A DNA stretch of 64,000 nucleotides. Origin: JACMLC01 sp963720235 (lineage in GTDB: Bacteria; Acidobacteriota; Blastocatellia; Pyrinomonadales; Pyrinomonadaceae). Both the position numbers and the translations under genes were made by a program. Under the pieces are notes generated by a model, which saw only the letters and a list, made by a program, of their open reading frames with translations, was not told the origin of the DNA and made no database searches. Shown piece by piece: positions 23,327 through 32,784 of the stretch; positions within the stretch are counted from its first letter, which is position 1; the number at the start of each line of letters is the position of its first letter. The stretch spans positions 3,596,001 to 3,660,000 of the forward strand of contig OY970389.1 in the NCBI GenBank assembly GCA_963720235.1, read 5' to 3'.

Positions 23327-24370
23327 ATGAGTGTCAAACAATTCCGACTTGCACCAGTTCTCGTATTAGCTTTGAGCATCACGTTGGGCGGCGCATCCAT
23401 CGCGCTTGCGCAGGACGGCACGACGAGCGCGCAGACGCGCACTGTCGCCAACGGCCAGAAGATGAAAATCAAAGGCGTCGTCACGCGCAGAGATGCAGAC
23501 ACCTTTACCGTGCGCGATTTTAATGGCGTGGATACGGTCGTGCGTCTCACAGATCGCACCAGCGTCCGCTCCAAAGGCGGCTTCCTCCGCAGCGGAACAA
23601 ACTATGCGACGACCAATATCCTGCGCGGCTTGAATGTCGAGGTTGAAGGACGCGGCGATGCCGCAGGCCAGCTTGCCGCCGAGAAGATTCGCTTCAACGA
23701 ATCGGACTTGCGTGTTGCGCGCACAGTCGAATCGCGTGTTGACCCTGTAGAGAATCGCGTCGGCTCTGCCGAAAACCGTCTCGGACAGGTCGAGCAGAAC
23801 GCGCAGCGTCTTTCCGGGCAGATAGATGAACTGGCTGCCGTTGCTAACGCTGCGGGCGGCGGCGCAAAGGCTGCACAGGAGACTGCCGACCAGGCCGTCG
23901 CGGGCGTCAATGCAACCAACGAGCGCATCTCTGCTCTTGACGATTACGTCGTGCAGGATGTGACGGCGATTAACTTCCGCACGGGCAGCGCAACTCTCTC
24001 GCCCCAGTCCAAACAGCAACTCGATGATTTGGCCCAGAAGGCTATGAACGCCAAAGGCTATGTCATCGAAATCACCGGCTACACGGATTCTTCCGGCAGC
24101 ATTCAACGCAATCGCGCTTTGAGCCAGCGCAGAGCAGATGCAGTGGTGCGTTATCTTGCAGAGAATCATAGGATTCCCCTGCGCCGCATCATCACGCCGT
24201 TCGGCTACGGCGAATCGCAGGCCGTTGCGGACAACACGACACGCGAGGGACGCGCGCAGAATCGTCGCGTCGAAGTCAAAATCCTCGTCAGTCGCGGTCT
24301 GGTCCAACCCGGCCCGTCCATGACGACGCCGGGCAGTTCCAGCACCTCTTCAACAGACAACCCGGAATAA
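23327..24370 (+). CDS. OmpA-family outer-membrane/peptidoglycan-binding protein
   Basis: 347 residues from ATG 23327 with GGAG upstream. The signal peptide is 1-29 (LAPVLVLALSITLGGASIAL). Residues 45-120 form a DUF5666-like beta domain (MKIKGVVTRRDADTFTVRDF). Residues 125-205 are a heptad-rich coiled coil (VENRVGSAENRLGQVEQNAQ). Residues 208-320 are the OmpA C-terminal domain with INFRTGSATLSPQS, ITGYTDSSGS and QNRRVEVKIL, which binds diaminopimelate in peptidoglycan. There is no N-terminal barrel, so it is probably a periplasmic linker. The ORF upstream of 23327 is not supported. Confidence 0.9.
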   Translation: MSVKQFRLAPVLVLALSITLGGASIALAQDGTTSAQTRTVANGQKMKIKGVVTRRDADTFTVRDFNGVDTVVRLTDRTSVRSKGGFLRSGTNYATTNILRGLNVEVEGRGDAAGQLAAEKIRFNESDLRVARTVESRVDPVENRVGSAENRLGQVEQNAQRLSGQIDELAAVANAAGGGAKAAQETADQAVAGVNATNERISALDDYVVQDVTAINFRTGSATLSPQSKQQLDDLAQKAMNAKGYVIEITGYTDSSGSIQRNRALSQRRADAVVRYLAENHRIPLRRIITPFGYGESQAVADNTTREGRAQNRRVEVKILVSRGLVQPGPSMTTPGSSSTSSTDNPE

Positions 24371-24371
24371 C

Positions 24372-24447
24372 AAAGGATGAAGGCGGAAGGCGGAAGGATG
24401 AAGAGACAGCATTTCTTTCATCCTTCATCCTTCCGCCTTCATCCTTT
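24372..24447. repeat. Hairpin repeat family F2, copy d
   Basis: AAAGGATGAAGGCGGAAGG faces CCTTCCGCCTTCATCCTTT with a short loop (GACAGCATTTC). The T run at the end makes it a plausible terminator for the OmpA gene. Confidence 0.85.
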
Positions 24448-24544
24448 TTTTGCTGCCAACCATCATGCCGTCAGCGGCATCCATAAATGCCGTGGGCCAA
24501 AGGCCAGCAACCGGGGCGCGCTGGCGGCATGAGGAGTTGGTCTT

Positions 24545-25825
<1,281 letters not shown>

Positions 25826-26341
25826 TTAGCGCATTTCCAACAGCACATCTGCCAGACGATTGACGACCGTGAGCAGTGTTCTTCCGGCCTTGTCGAACTG
25901 GCCGCTGGCGGCTTCGTCTTCAGCAGTCGCCGCGCCGTTGGCGACTCCGGCCAGCTTTGTATAGTAGGGCTGCAATTCCGGCTTGAGGCGAAAATCCAGT
26001 TCCAACTGATCCAACTGCTCGCGCAAGCTCATAATGCTGCTGCGCACGGTCGCCTTGCTTCTCTGCGTCTGGTCCACAACGGCCTGCGAAGCTTCGCCTC
26101 TCTGTGCCGCAAGGTCTGCGGCCTCTATGCCCTTCGCTACGCCGCCGAGCAGGTAGAGAAATTTTGACAAAGTCTTAATCTGATCGGCCACGCGCTGTGC
26201 GCCTTCGCGCACGACCGGCAAAGTGCTGGCCTTCGCCGGAGGCGTGCTTTTCTTGCTACTGGTCGAGCGACGTTTCTGCGCCTGCGCCGCGACGGGCAAT
26301 AAAATCAGGCACGCTAGAATTAAGAGGAAAGCACGTTTCAA
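25826..26341 (-). CDS. Secreted helical protein, unknown
   Basis: 171 residues from TTG 26341 with GGAGG 8 nt upstream, preferred over ATG 26374. The signal peptide is KRAFLLILACLILLPVAAQA. A Lys/Ser/Thr-rich segment follows (RRSTSSKKSTPPAKAST), then a helical domain with VADQIKTLSKFLYLLGGVAK and SIMSLREQLDQLELDFRL. No family is recognised. It is convergent with the VWA gene across a hairpin and divergent from lipB. Confidence 0.75.
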   Translation of the reverse strand: MKRAFLLILACLILLPVAAQAQKRRSTSSKKSTPPAKASTLPVVREGAQRVADQIKTLSKFLYLLGGVAKGIEAADLAAQRGEASQAVVDQTQRSKATVRSSIMSLREQLDQLELDFRLKPELQPYYTKLAGVANGAATAEDEAASGQFDKAGRTLLTVVNRLADVLLEMR

Positions 26342-26500
26342 TTTAAGATCCTCCAGAAGATTTCTGCTATCCAATCAAGTTCGCATCAAGCTATGCTTGC
26401 AAGGGTCGCGCAGTCAAGTCTAAAACAGCATGCTTTGCAAGACAGATTCGTCGCCGCGCGCCCTCTGCTGCTACAATAAAGCGTCCGGCTTCAACATCGT

Positions 26501-27199
26501 ATGACCACGGAAATCAAACACAAGCTACTGCACGTCGAGCGTCTGGGCCGCATGGAATACGGCGCGGCGCTTCAACTGCAAAAAGAGACCGAGCGCGCCG
26601 TTTTGACGGGCGAGCAAGCCTCTACGTTGCTTCTGCTTGAGCATCCGCACGTCCTGACCATCGGCAGACGCGCGACACACGCGGGCATAGTCGCCTCGCA
26701 AGAATTGCTTGACGCACGCGGCGTCACAGTCTTTGAATCCAATCGCGGCGGCAAGGTGACATATCACGGGCTGGGCCAACTGGTCGGCTATCCGATTATC
26801 AACCTCAGCCCTGAGCGCGAAGATGTGCATGCATACGTGCGCGACCTCGAAGAAGTCTTGATGCGCGTTTTAGGGGATTTCGGCATCGAGAGCTTTCGCA
26901 TCAAAGGGTTGACGGGCGTGCATACGACCGTTGGAAAAGTCGCGGCCATCGGCGTACACATCGCGCGCTGGATAACGACGCACGGCTTTGCGCTCAACGT
27001 CAACACAGACCTCAGCTACTTCAATCTCATCATCGCCTGCGAGGGCGAGCCGGTCACTTCGATGCAGAAACTCTTGGGCCAGGAGCTTTCGCTTGCGGAA
27101 GTCGAAGACCGCATCATCGCGCGCTTTGCAGAGGTCTTCGGGATGACGCCGGATGAGCGACAGGCGCGCGCGCAGAGTGTTAGAATAAACGCATCTTAA
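26501..27199 (+). CDS. lipB: Octanoyltransferase LipB
   Basis: 232 residues. It transfers octanoate from acyl-carrier protein to lipoyl domains, the first step of lipoic acid assembly. Family marks are LLLLEHPHVLTIGRRA, SNRGGKVTYHGLGQLVGYPI, the catalytic Lys146 in VGKVAAIGVHIARW and Cys180 in IIACEGEPVTS, with HGFALNVNTDL between them. It is followed 23 bp later by lipA, and both serve the E2 protein at 21276. Confidence 0.95.
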   Translation: MTTEIKHKLLHVERLGRMEYGAALQLQKETERAVLTGEQASTLLLLEHPHVLTIGRRATHAGIVASQELLDARGVTVFESNRGGKVTYHGLGQLVGYPIINLSPEREDVHAYVRDLEEVLMRVLGDFGIESFRIKGLTGVHTTVGKVAAIGVHIARWITTHGFALNVNTDLSYFNLIIACEGEPVTSMQKLLGQELSLAEVEDRIIARFAEVFGMTPDERQARAQSVRINAS

Positions 27200-27222
27200 A
27201 ATTTTCGGAGTTATAAACAAAA

Positions 27223-28176
27223 GTGGGACGCGAGCTCAGAGTCATCAGCAACAGCAAACCTTCCGCGCGTGTGCGCCAGCCAAAGCCTGAGTGGCTCAAG
27301 ATTCGACTGGGCGACCCGACGAATCAGAATCATGTGCTCAAGTTAATCGAAGGCTTGAACCTGCACACGGTCTGTCAGGAGGCACGCTGTCCGAACATCT
27401 TTGAATGCTGGTCAGACAGGACTGCGACCTTCATGCTCGCGGGCGACATCTGCACACGCCACTGCGGTTTCTGCGCGGTCGGCAAGGGACAGCCCGGCGC
27501 GCTCGATATGGAAGAGCCACGCCATGTCGCAGAGGCCGTGCGTCATTTGAATCTGGCCCACGCGGTCATCACTTCCGTCAATCGTGACGATTTGCCGGAC
27601 GGCGGCTCGCATCACTGGGCCGAGACCATACGCGAGGTTCGCGCGCTCAATCCAGAATGCAAGATTGAAGTCTTAATACCGGATTTCAACGGCGACGAGG
27701 CTGCGCTGAATACTGTGCTCGACGCACAGCCTGATGTGCTCAATCACAATACGGAAACCATCGCGCGTCTCTATCGTCGCGTGCGGCCTGATGCCAATTA
27801 CAAGCAGACGCTGACACTGCTTGAGCGTGCCGCGCGTCGTCGCGATGAAGAAAAGCGCGGGATGCTCACCAAGAGCGGCATCATGGTCGGGCTCGGAGAA
27901 GAGTTTGATGAAGTTGTAGAGTTGATGAAAGATTTGCGCTCAGTCTCGTGCGACATTATGACCATCGGTCAATACTTGCAGCCTTACGAGCGGCGGCTGC
28001 CGGTCGAACGCTATGTCACGCCCGCAGAGTTTGCAGAGTGGCGCACAATCGGCATGAGCCTTGGCTTTCATCATGTCGAATCCAGCCCCCTGACGCGCTC
28101 TTCTTATCACGCGCGCCAGCAAACCCTTGGCGCAGAAATTGAATCAGACGAAGCAGAGCTTGCTTCAACGCGATAA
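27223..28176 (+). CDS. lipA: Lipoyl synthase LipA
   Basis: 317 residues from a GTG start with CGGAG upstream. It is a radical-SAM enzyme that inserts two sulfurs into the octanoyl chain. The auxiliary cluster Cys51, Cys56 and Cys62 lie in CQEARCPNIFEC. The radical-SAM Cys77, Cys81 and Cys84 lie in CTRHCGFC. The C-terminal SSPLTRSSYHA supplies the unusual Ser ligand. It forms an operon with lipB. Confidence 0.96.
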   Translation: MGRELRVISNSKPSARVRQPKPEWLKIRLGDPTNQNHVLKLIEGLNLHTVCQEARCPNIFECWSDRTATFMLAGDICTRHCGFCAVGKGQPGALDMEEPRHVAEAVRHLNLAHAVITSVNRDDLPDGGSHHWAETIREVRALNPECKIEVLIPDFNGDEAALNTVLDAQPDVLNHNTETIARLYRRVRPDANYKQTLTLLERAARRRDEEKRGMLTKSGIMVGLGEEFDEVVELMKDLRSVSCDIMTIGQYLQPYERRLPVERYVTPAEFAEWRTIGMSLGFHHVESSPLTRSSYHARQQTLGAEIESDEAELASTR

Positions 28177-28232
28177 GATTTCCCAGAGAGCAGTCTTGTC
28201 GTCAACCCGCGCAGCCAACCAGAGGAAACGCC

Positions 28233-28955
28233 ATGACCAGAAGATATGCACAGCTTTTTTCTGTCGCCGCAATGTTGCTGCTCGTCTTGACCGTCGCAGC
28301 CTTCGCGCGTTTCAATTCTCTGCCGCAGCAGACAGCGAAACAGAACCAAATCACAGCAGACCCCGCGCTCAAAGACCTGCCCAACTACAGAATTTGGACG
28401 CGCGTTAACGACCAGCCAACGCGGTCGAATAACTTTGTGATAGATTTACAAGGCGGTTGAGACTTCCCCATTGATGACTCCAGTTTGGATGTCACAAAGA
28501 TCGAAACTCCCAAGTTCAACACCTCCGGCGGCACAACCAGAATCACACTGCCTGACTTGCCGCAAGGCGACAAGCCGGACGGCAAACGCACAGAACCTGT
28601 CTCACATGAAGAGACCGCCGCTTCCTACGGCGTCGTCTATGTCAACGAACTGGCGCGACACGCGCTCCTTGAACAGAAGAAGCCGCAGTTCCCCGTCGGC
28701 TCAATCATCGTCAGAGAAAAGCTCTTGCAGCAGGACGACGCCAAGCCTCAGTTGCTGGTCGTGATGGTCAAGCGCGAGCGCGGTTTTAATCGCAAAGCGA
28801 ACGATTGGGAATTTCTGATGATTGACGGCAGCGTCAGCCAAATCACACAACGCGAAACGACAGGCAGTTGCCGCGATTGTCACAAGAAACAAAAGGACAG
28901 CGATTACGTCTTTCGCTCCTATCTGCCCGAAACTGTTCGCCTGAGCCAGAAGTGA
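28233..28955 (+). pseudogene. Cytochrome P460-like haem protein gene interrupted by an in-frame TGA
   Basis: The first 75 codons encode a signal peptide (RYAQLFSVAAMLLLVLTVAA) and the P460-type opening DLPNYRIWTRVNDQPTRS, ending NFVIDLQGG. A TGA at 28458-28460 interrupts the frame. The same frame then continues without a break for 164 codons (DFPIDDSSLDVTKIETPKF...), including YGVVYVNELAR, FPVGSIIVREKL and the c-type haem site CRDCH. The downstream part has no ribosome site. A TGG (Trp) to TGA change would explain it. If restored, the product would be a periplasmic haem protein of about 240 residues. Confidence 0.75.
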
Positions 28956-28965
28956 AGAAGAGGTG

Positions 28966-29152
28966 TCAGTCCCGCAAGGGACGACATAACAGTAGCCCAG
29001 CACGTTAGTGCTGGGACACTCGCGCCACACACGAACCAAGCCCCTTTAGGGGCGACAGAAATGGTGTCGCCCCTAAAGGGGCTTGATATTTAAATTTGAT
29101 TTATGTTCCTTACGTCGTGGGCTAATATATGACGCCCCTGACGGGGTTGAAA
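28966..29152. repeat. Multi-hairpin repeat F5, copy a
   Basis: It contains GTAGCCCAGCACGTTAGTGC then TGGGACACTCGCGCCACACA, flanked by three stems (GTCCCGCAAGGGAC, GCCCCTTTAGGGGC, GCCCCTGACGGGG). A copy in the opposite orientation is at 32175-32364. Confidence 0.85.
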
Positions 29153-29205
29153 GTCACATTCTCTTACTTCAAACACACGTTAATCTTTAGTTTCATTTAT
29201 CGCTC

Positions 29206-29697
29206 TTAATCTTCAATCAGCTTCCTTGCCATCGCAACAGCTTCGTCAGGTCGTTCGACGATAAAGACTCTCTCTTTGCCGAGCGACTTGAAGAAGGCTT
29301 CACCTTCTCGATTGCAGTTTAAGAGAATAACTTTCCTTCCGGCTTTCAGAGCGAGAGCAATCTCCGATGCCGTTCCCGCGCCCATGCCGCAGGCAAAGAC
29401 TACGCGGCTCGAAAGAACATTTATATTATTGCGCGCCTGGCCCATGCCAGTGACGATTGCTATCTCAACTGCTTCTGACACGCCTGTTGTATCTGCGGTC
29501 GGGAGAATTCCGATGGTCAATCCGCCAGCCTCTTTCGCGCCACGCATCGCTGCATCCATCACGCCCGCTGCGCGTCCGCCGGTTAACAGAGCCCATCCTT
29601 CAAGCGCGATGAGACGCCCAAGCTCAAAAGCAGCAGCGACCGCCTCTTTGCTGGCATCTCTTCCTGGCCCCATCACGCCGACGACCGTTCTGCTCAT
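29206..29697 (-). CDS. LOG/SLOG-family nucleotide-binding protein
   Basis: 163 residues with a Rossmann-like SLOG fold: TVVGVMGPGRDASKEAVAAA, LTGGRAAGVMDAAMRGAKEA and CGMGAGTASEIALAL. The last corresponds to the PGGxGTxxE motif of LOG phosphoribohydrolases, here degenerate (GMGAGTASE). It may hydrolyse or bind a nucleotide. It resembles the TIGR00725-type family better than plant-type LOG enzymes. The gene lies upstream of the F5 repeat on the minus strand. Confidence 0.78.
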   Translation of the reverse strand: MSRTVVGVMGPGRDASKEAVAAAFELGRLIALEGWALLTGGRAAGVMDAAMRGAKEAGGLTIGILPTADTTGVSEAVEIAIVTGMGQARNNINVLSSRVVFACGMGAGTASEIALALKAGRKVILLNCNREGEAFFKSLGKERVFIVERPDEAVAMARKLIED

Positions 29698-29747
29698 CTC
29701 ACTTTTATCCTGTCTCTCCTCTGCATCCCTGTTTTAATTTTCTTCTC

Positions 29748-30392
29748 TCAAGCTTTTTCATAATCCGTCCCGTATGCTTCGCGCACCACATCCATGATGC
29801 GCCGCTCGTAGTAGCGCGTGCCGAAGTACCAGACTAGATAGACCAGATGCAGGAGCGACCATGCGCCGAGAGCTATGAAGTAATAACAGACAGGCGGAAA
29901 CTCCCGCATCAGGTCTTCATAAAGCTGCCACGCGCGATAGACGGAAAGCGCGATGACGGCTGCGCCCAAAAGCCAGAAGTGAGTCGTGATAAAGCCGATG
30001 AAGGTTTGCCGCAGGCGCGGGGTCACGCCTGCAAACTCTTTGCCGCGAAGCGGGAAGAGATAAATGGCTTCCTGTCTGTGTGCGATGAGCAGGTCGTCTT
30101 GCAGGAGTTGATTGAGTTTCTGTTCCAGTCCCGTCGCGTAGATGCGCGCCCAGATGACGTAAGAGAGATAGTATGCCGAATGCACGCCGACATAGATGAC
30201 GAAAAACGGAATCAGCAGGACGACTCCGCGCAGGGTGTCCGTCATACTCGCCGCAGCCATCAGGATGATGACAATGATGCTGATGATTATCAGTTCGTAG
30301 AAGAGATTGGAATACCTGCCATGCATCTCGCGCATGCGTTCCAGTTGATGATGCAGAGTTTGCCAGGCGAGCGTGTTTTCGTGAGCAGCCAT
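29748..30392 (-). CDS. Multi-pass membrane protein, unknown
   Basis: 214 residues with about four hydrophobic helices (ELIIISIIVIILMAAA; VVLLIPFFVIYVGVHSAYYL; FWLLGAAVIALSVY; YYFIALGAWSLLHLVYLVWY). The N-terminus (HQLERMREMHGRYSNLFYEL) and the cytosolic loop are amphipathic. No family is recognised. It lies 50 bp upstream of the SLOG gene on the same strand, so the two may be cotranscribed. Confidence 0.75.
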   Translation of the reverse strand: MAAHENTLAWQTLHHQLERMREMHGRYSNLFYELIIISIIVIILMAAASMTDTLRGVVLLIPFFVIYVGVHSAYYLSYVIWARIYATGLEQKLNQLLQDDLLIAHRQEAIYLFPLRGKEFAGVTPRLRQTFIGFITTHFWLLGAAVIALSVYRAWQLYEDLMREFPPVCYYFIALGAWSLLHLVYLVWYFGTRYYERRIMDVVREAYGTDYEKA

Positions 30393-30491
30393 CTGGAATC
30401 TTCCTTACTCATCGGATTAGAGATAGAATCCTTCTCATCTTAACACGAGTTCTGAACTTAAATTTTATCGCGGGACGGGAATCATCAGTTT

Positions 30492-31520
30492 ATGAAAGCT
30501 GTCATCTTTGAAAAGCATGGCGGGCCGGAAGTGCTTCAATATGCGGAAGCAGCAGACCCTGTTATCCGTGCCAATGAAGTGCTGGTCGAGGTGCGCGCCT
30601 GCGCGCTCAATCATCTGGATGTCTGGGCCAGACGCGGACTGCCCGGCATAGAGATTCCTTTGCCGCACATTCTCGGCAACGACATCGCGGGCGTAGTCAA
30701 AGAGGCTGGCGAACTCGTCACGTGGGTTAAAGCTGGCGATGAAGTCATGCTTCATCCCGGCACGTCCTGCGGGCATTGCATCGAATGTTTAAGGGGATTT
30801 GATAATCTCTGCCCTGAGTATGACATTCTCGGCTATAGACATCACGGAGGCTATGCGCAGTATGTCAAAGCGCCGGGTGTGAATGTCATACCCAAGCCTG
30901 AGAATCTAAGATGGGAAGAGGCCGCCGCGCTGCCGCTTGTGACTGTCACGGCGTGGCACATGCTGGTCACGCGCGCAGCAGTCCAGCCGGGCGAAGATGT
31001 CCTTGTGCATGCCGCAGGAAGCGGCGTCGGCTCAATCGGGATACAGGTCGCAAAGCTGCGCGGTGCGCGCGTGATTGCCACAGCAGGCTCTGATGAAAAG
31101 TTGGAGAGGGCGCGCGAGCTTGGCGCGGACGAGACAGTTAACTACACGAACAAGGATTGGCCCAAAGAGGTCAGGCGACTGACGGGCAGGCGGGGCGTGG
31201 ATGTGGTCTTTGAGCACACAGGCGCGGAGACATGGCCCGGCTCAATCAACGTGCTCAAGCGGAACGGGCGGCTTGTGACCTGCGGCGCGACCAGCGGCTT
31301 TGATGCGCGGACGGATTTGCGGCAACTCTTTTATCGTCACCTGACTTTGTTAGGCTCTTTCATGGGTTCGAAGGCAGAGATGCTGGATGCCATGAAATTT
31401 ATCGAGCGCGGAGCGATTCGCGCCGTCATAGACCGCACGCTTCCGCTTTATGAAGCGCAAAGAGCGCACGAGTTGATGGAAGACCGCGCGCAGTTTGGCA
31501 AACTGGTTTTAGTTCCCTAA
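30492..31520 (+). CDS. Zinc-type alcohol dehydrogenase / quinone oxidoreductase (MDR family)
   Basis: 342 residues. GroES-like N-domain, then a Rossmann fold with HAAGSGVGSIGIQVAKLRGA. The structural-zinc Cys93, Cys96, Cys99 and Cys107 are present (CGHCIECLRGFDNLC). The catalytic-zinc Cys is Ala-like (ACALNHLDVWAR has Asn-His), closer to the zinc-free quinone reductase branch. It probably reduces an enal, quinone or alcohol with NADPH. An isochorismatase-fold hydrolase follows 31 bp later on the same strand. Confidence 0.88.
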   Translation: MKAVIFEKHGGPEVLQYAEAADPVIRANEVLVEVRACALNHLDVWARRGLPGIEIPLPHILGNDIAGVVKEAGELVTWVKAGDEVMLHPGTSCGHCIECLRGFDNLCPEYDILGYRHHGGYAQYVKAPGVNVIPKPENLRWEEAAALPLVTVTAWHMLVTRAAVQPGEDVLVHAAGSGVGSIGIQVAKLRGARVIATAGSDEKLERARELGADETVNYTNKDWPKEVRRLTGRRGVDVVFEHTGAETWPGSINVLKRNGRLVTCGATSGFDARTDLRQLFYRHLTLLGSFMGSKAEMLDAMKFIERGAIRAVIDRTLPLYEAQRAHELMEDRAQFGKLVLVP

Positions 31521-31551
31521 ATCAAAATCATCCGAAGGAGTTTTTAAAGCT

Positions 31552-32100
31552 TTGAGCAAAGATACAGCCTTGTTGATAGTCGATGTGCAGAAGGGCGTCG
31601 TCAACTGGTCGCAGCCGACATCCGCAGGCAGCGATGAAGTTTTAGAGCGGATTAACGAACTGCTGGCGAAAGCGCGCGCGGCTGGCAATCCGGTGATTTA
31701 TATCCAGCATGATAGTCAGGAAGCGGACAGCCAACTCATTGCCGGCTTGCCCGGTTGGGAGATTCATCCGGCCATTGCTCCCAAAGATGGAGAGCAAGTA
31801 TTTCACAAACACGCCTGCGACTCTTTCTTTGAAACTCCGTTGCAGAGCGAGTTGGAGAAGCTGGGCATCAAGCATCTGGTCGTCGCCGGATGCCGCACGC
31901 AATATTGCATTGACACTACATGCCGCAGCGCGGTTGCGCGCGGCTACGATGTCACGCTGGCGAAGGACGCGCACATGACTGTGGACACGGAGACGCTCAA
32001 GGCGGCGCAGATTATCGCTCATCACAACGAGACGCTGGACGAGCTTGATGCCGGCAGTCACATGATAAGAGTTAAAGAATCCGGCCAGATTAGTTTTTAG
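31552..32100 (+). CDS. Isochorismatase-family cysteine hydrolase
   Basis: 182 residues from a TTG start with GAAGGAG upstream. The catalytic triad is visible: Asp11 in LLIVDVQKG, Lys86 in HKHACDSFF and Cys119 in CRTQYCIDTTC, with the cis-peptide VVAGC before it. Members hydrolyse amides such as nicotinamide, N-carbamoyl compounds or isochorismate. The substrate here is unknown. It is probably cotranscribed with the MDR gene. Confidence 0.9.
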   Translation: MSKDTALLIVDVQKGVVNWSQPTSAGSDEVLERINELLAKARAAGNPVIYIQHDSQEADSQLIAGLPGWEIHPAIAPKDGEQVFHKHACDSFFETPLQSELEKLGIKHLVVAGCRTQYCIDTTCRSAVARGYDVTLAKDAHMTVDTETLKAAQIIAHHNETLDELDAGSHMIRVKESGQISF

Positions 32101-32174
32101 AAATTGACGTAATTCACCACAGAGAGCACAGCCGGCGACTTCAAATAAGAGTGATGAGATAAAAATAGTTTTCT

Positions 32175-32364
32175 TAGCCCCGTGAGGGGCGGCATATCAG
32201 TAGCCCACGACGTGAGTTGTGGGTTAAGCAGTCAAGGTAAATATCAAGCCCCGAAGGGGCGACATAAATTATGCCGCCCCTTCGGGGCTTGGTTCGTGTG
32301 TGGCGCGAGTGTCCCAGCACTAACGTGCTGGGCTACTGATATGCCGCCCCTCACGGGGCTACAT
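32175..32364. repeat. Multi-hairpin repeat F5, copy b (inverted relative to copy a)
   Basis: It contains AGTGTCCCAGCACTAACGTG, the reverse complement of copy a's core, plus the same ordered stems. Copies a and b face each other across about 3 kb holding four intact genes. Confidence 0.85.
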
Positions 32365-32370
32365 GCTGCA

Positions 32371-32769
32371 TCACTTTTTTGAATAGTCTTCGACATTGAA
32401 TCTTTTATTGAGGGCGTCGAAGTGTTCTGGCTTGAACTCGAAGTTGGTTCCGGCGATGACGCGCCGCCCGTCGTCGGTGCGAATCCATTGATTAGTCTCT
32501 TGTGGCGAGTTGGCCTTGAGATAATTTATGTCGTCCGGCGTAAAGGCCGCGCTGTCCTTGCGTGAGAAGATAAAGACATAAGTGAATTGTCCTTTGCGTA
32601 CATAATCAAGGTCGCGCTCAAAGTCTGTTTGCGGCTTCGCGGGTGAAGCGGTGGCGGTTGTTCCCGTTGCAGTCGAAGGCTTTGAATCGTTTGCCTTCTG
32701 ACAAGCGGAAGCAAAGGCGAAGAGAAGCGCGAGGCTCAGAAACATCGGCTGCAAGATTTTTTGTCTCAT
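32371..32769 (-). CDS. Probable lipoprotein, unknown
   Basis: 132 residues from ATG 32769, preceded by GAGAGG. The signal sequence KILQPMFLSLALLFAFASAC could place an acylated Cys at its end, though the lipobox is weak. The mature part has a Ser/Thr/Ala linker and a small domain (FERDLDYVRKGQFTYVFIFS, PDDINYLKANSPQETNQWIR). It starts 15 nt after the stop of the STT3-like membrane protein gene, so the two are likely cotranscribed and may act together. Confidence 0.75.
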   Translation of the reverse strand: MRQKILQPMFLSLALLFAFASACQKANDSKPSTATGTTATASPAKPQTDFERDLDYVRKGQFTYVFIFSRKDSAAFTPDDINYLKANSPQETNQWIRTDDGRRVIAGTNFEFKPEHFDALNKRFNVEDYSKK

Positions 32770-32784
32770 GTTTGGCCCTCTCAT

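Noticed and set aside
28458..28460. Recoding of TGA as tryptophan or selenocysteine
   Set aside because: Other genes here stop at TGA and use TGG for Trp; no selenocysteine insertion-type hairpin was seen and only two genes show the lesion.
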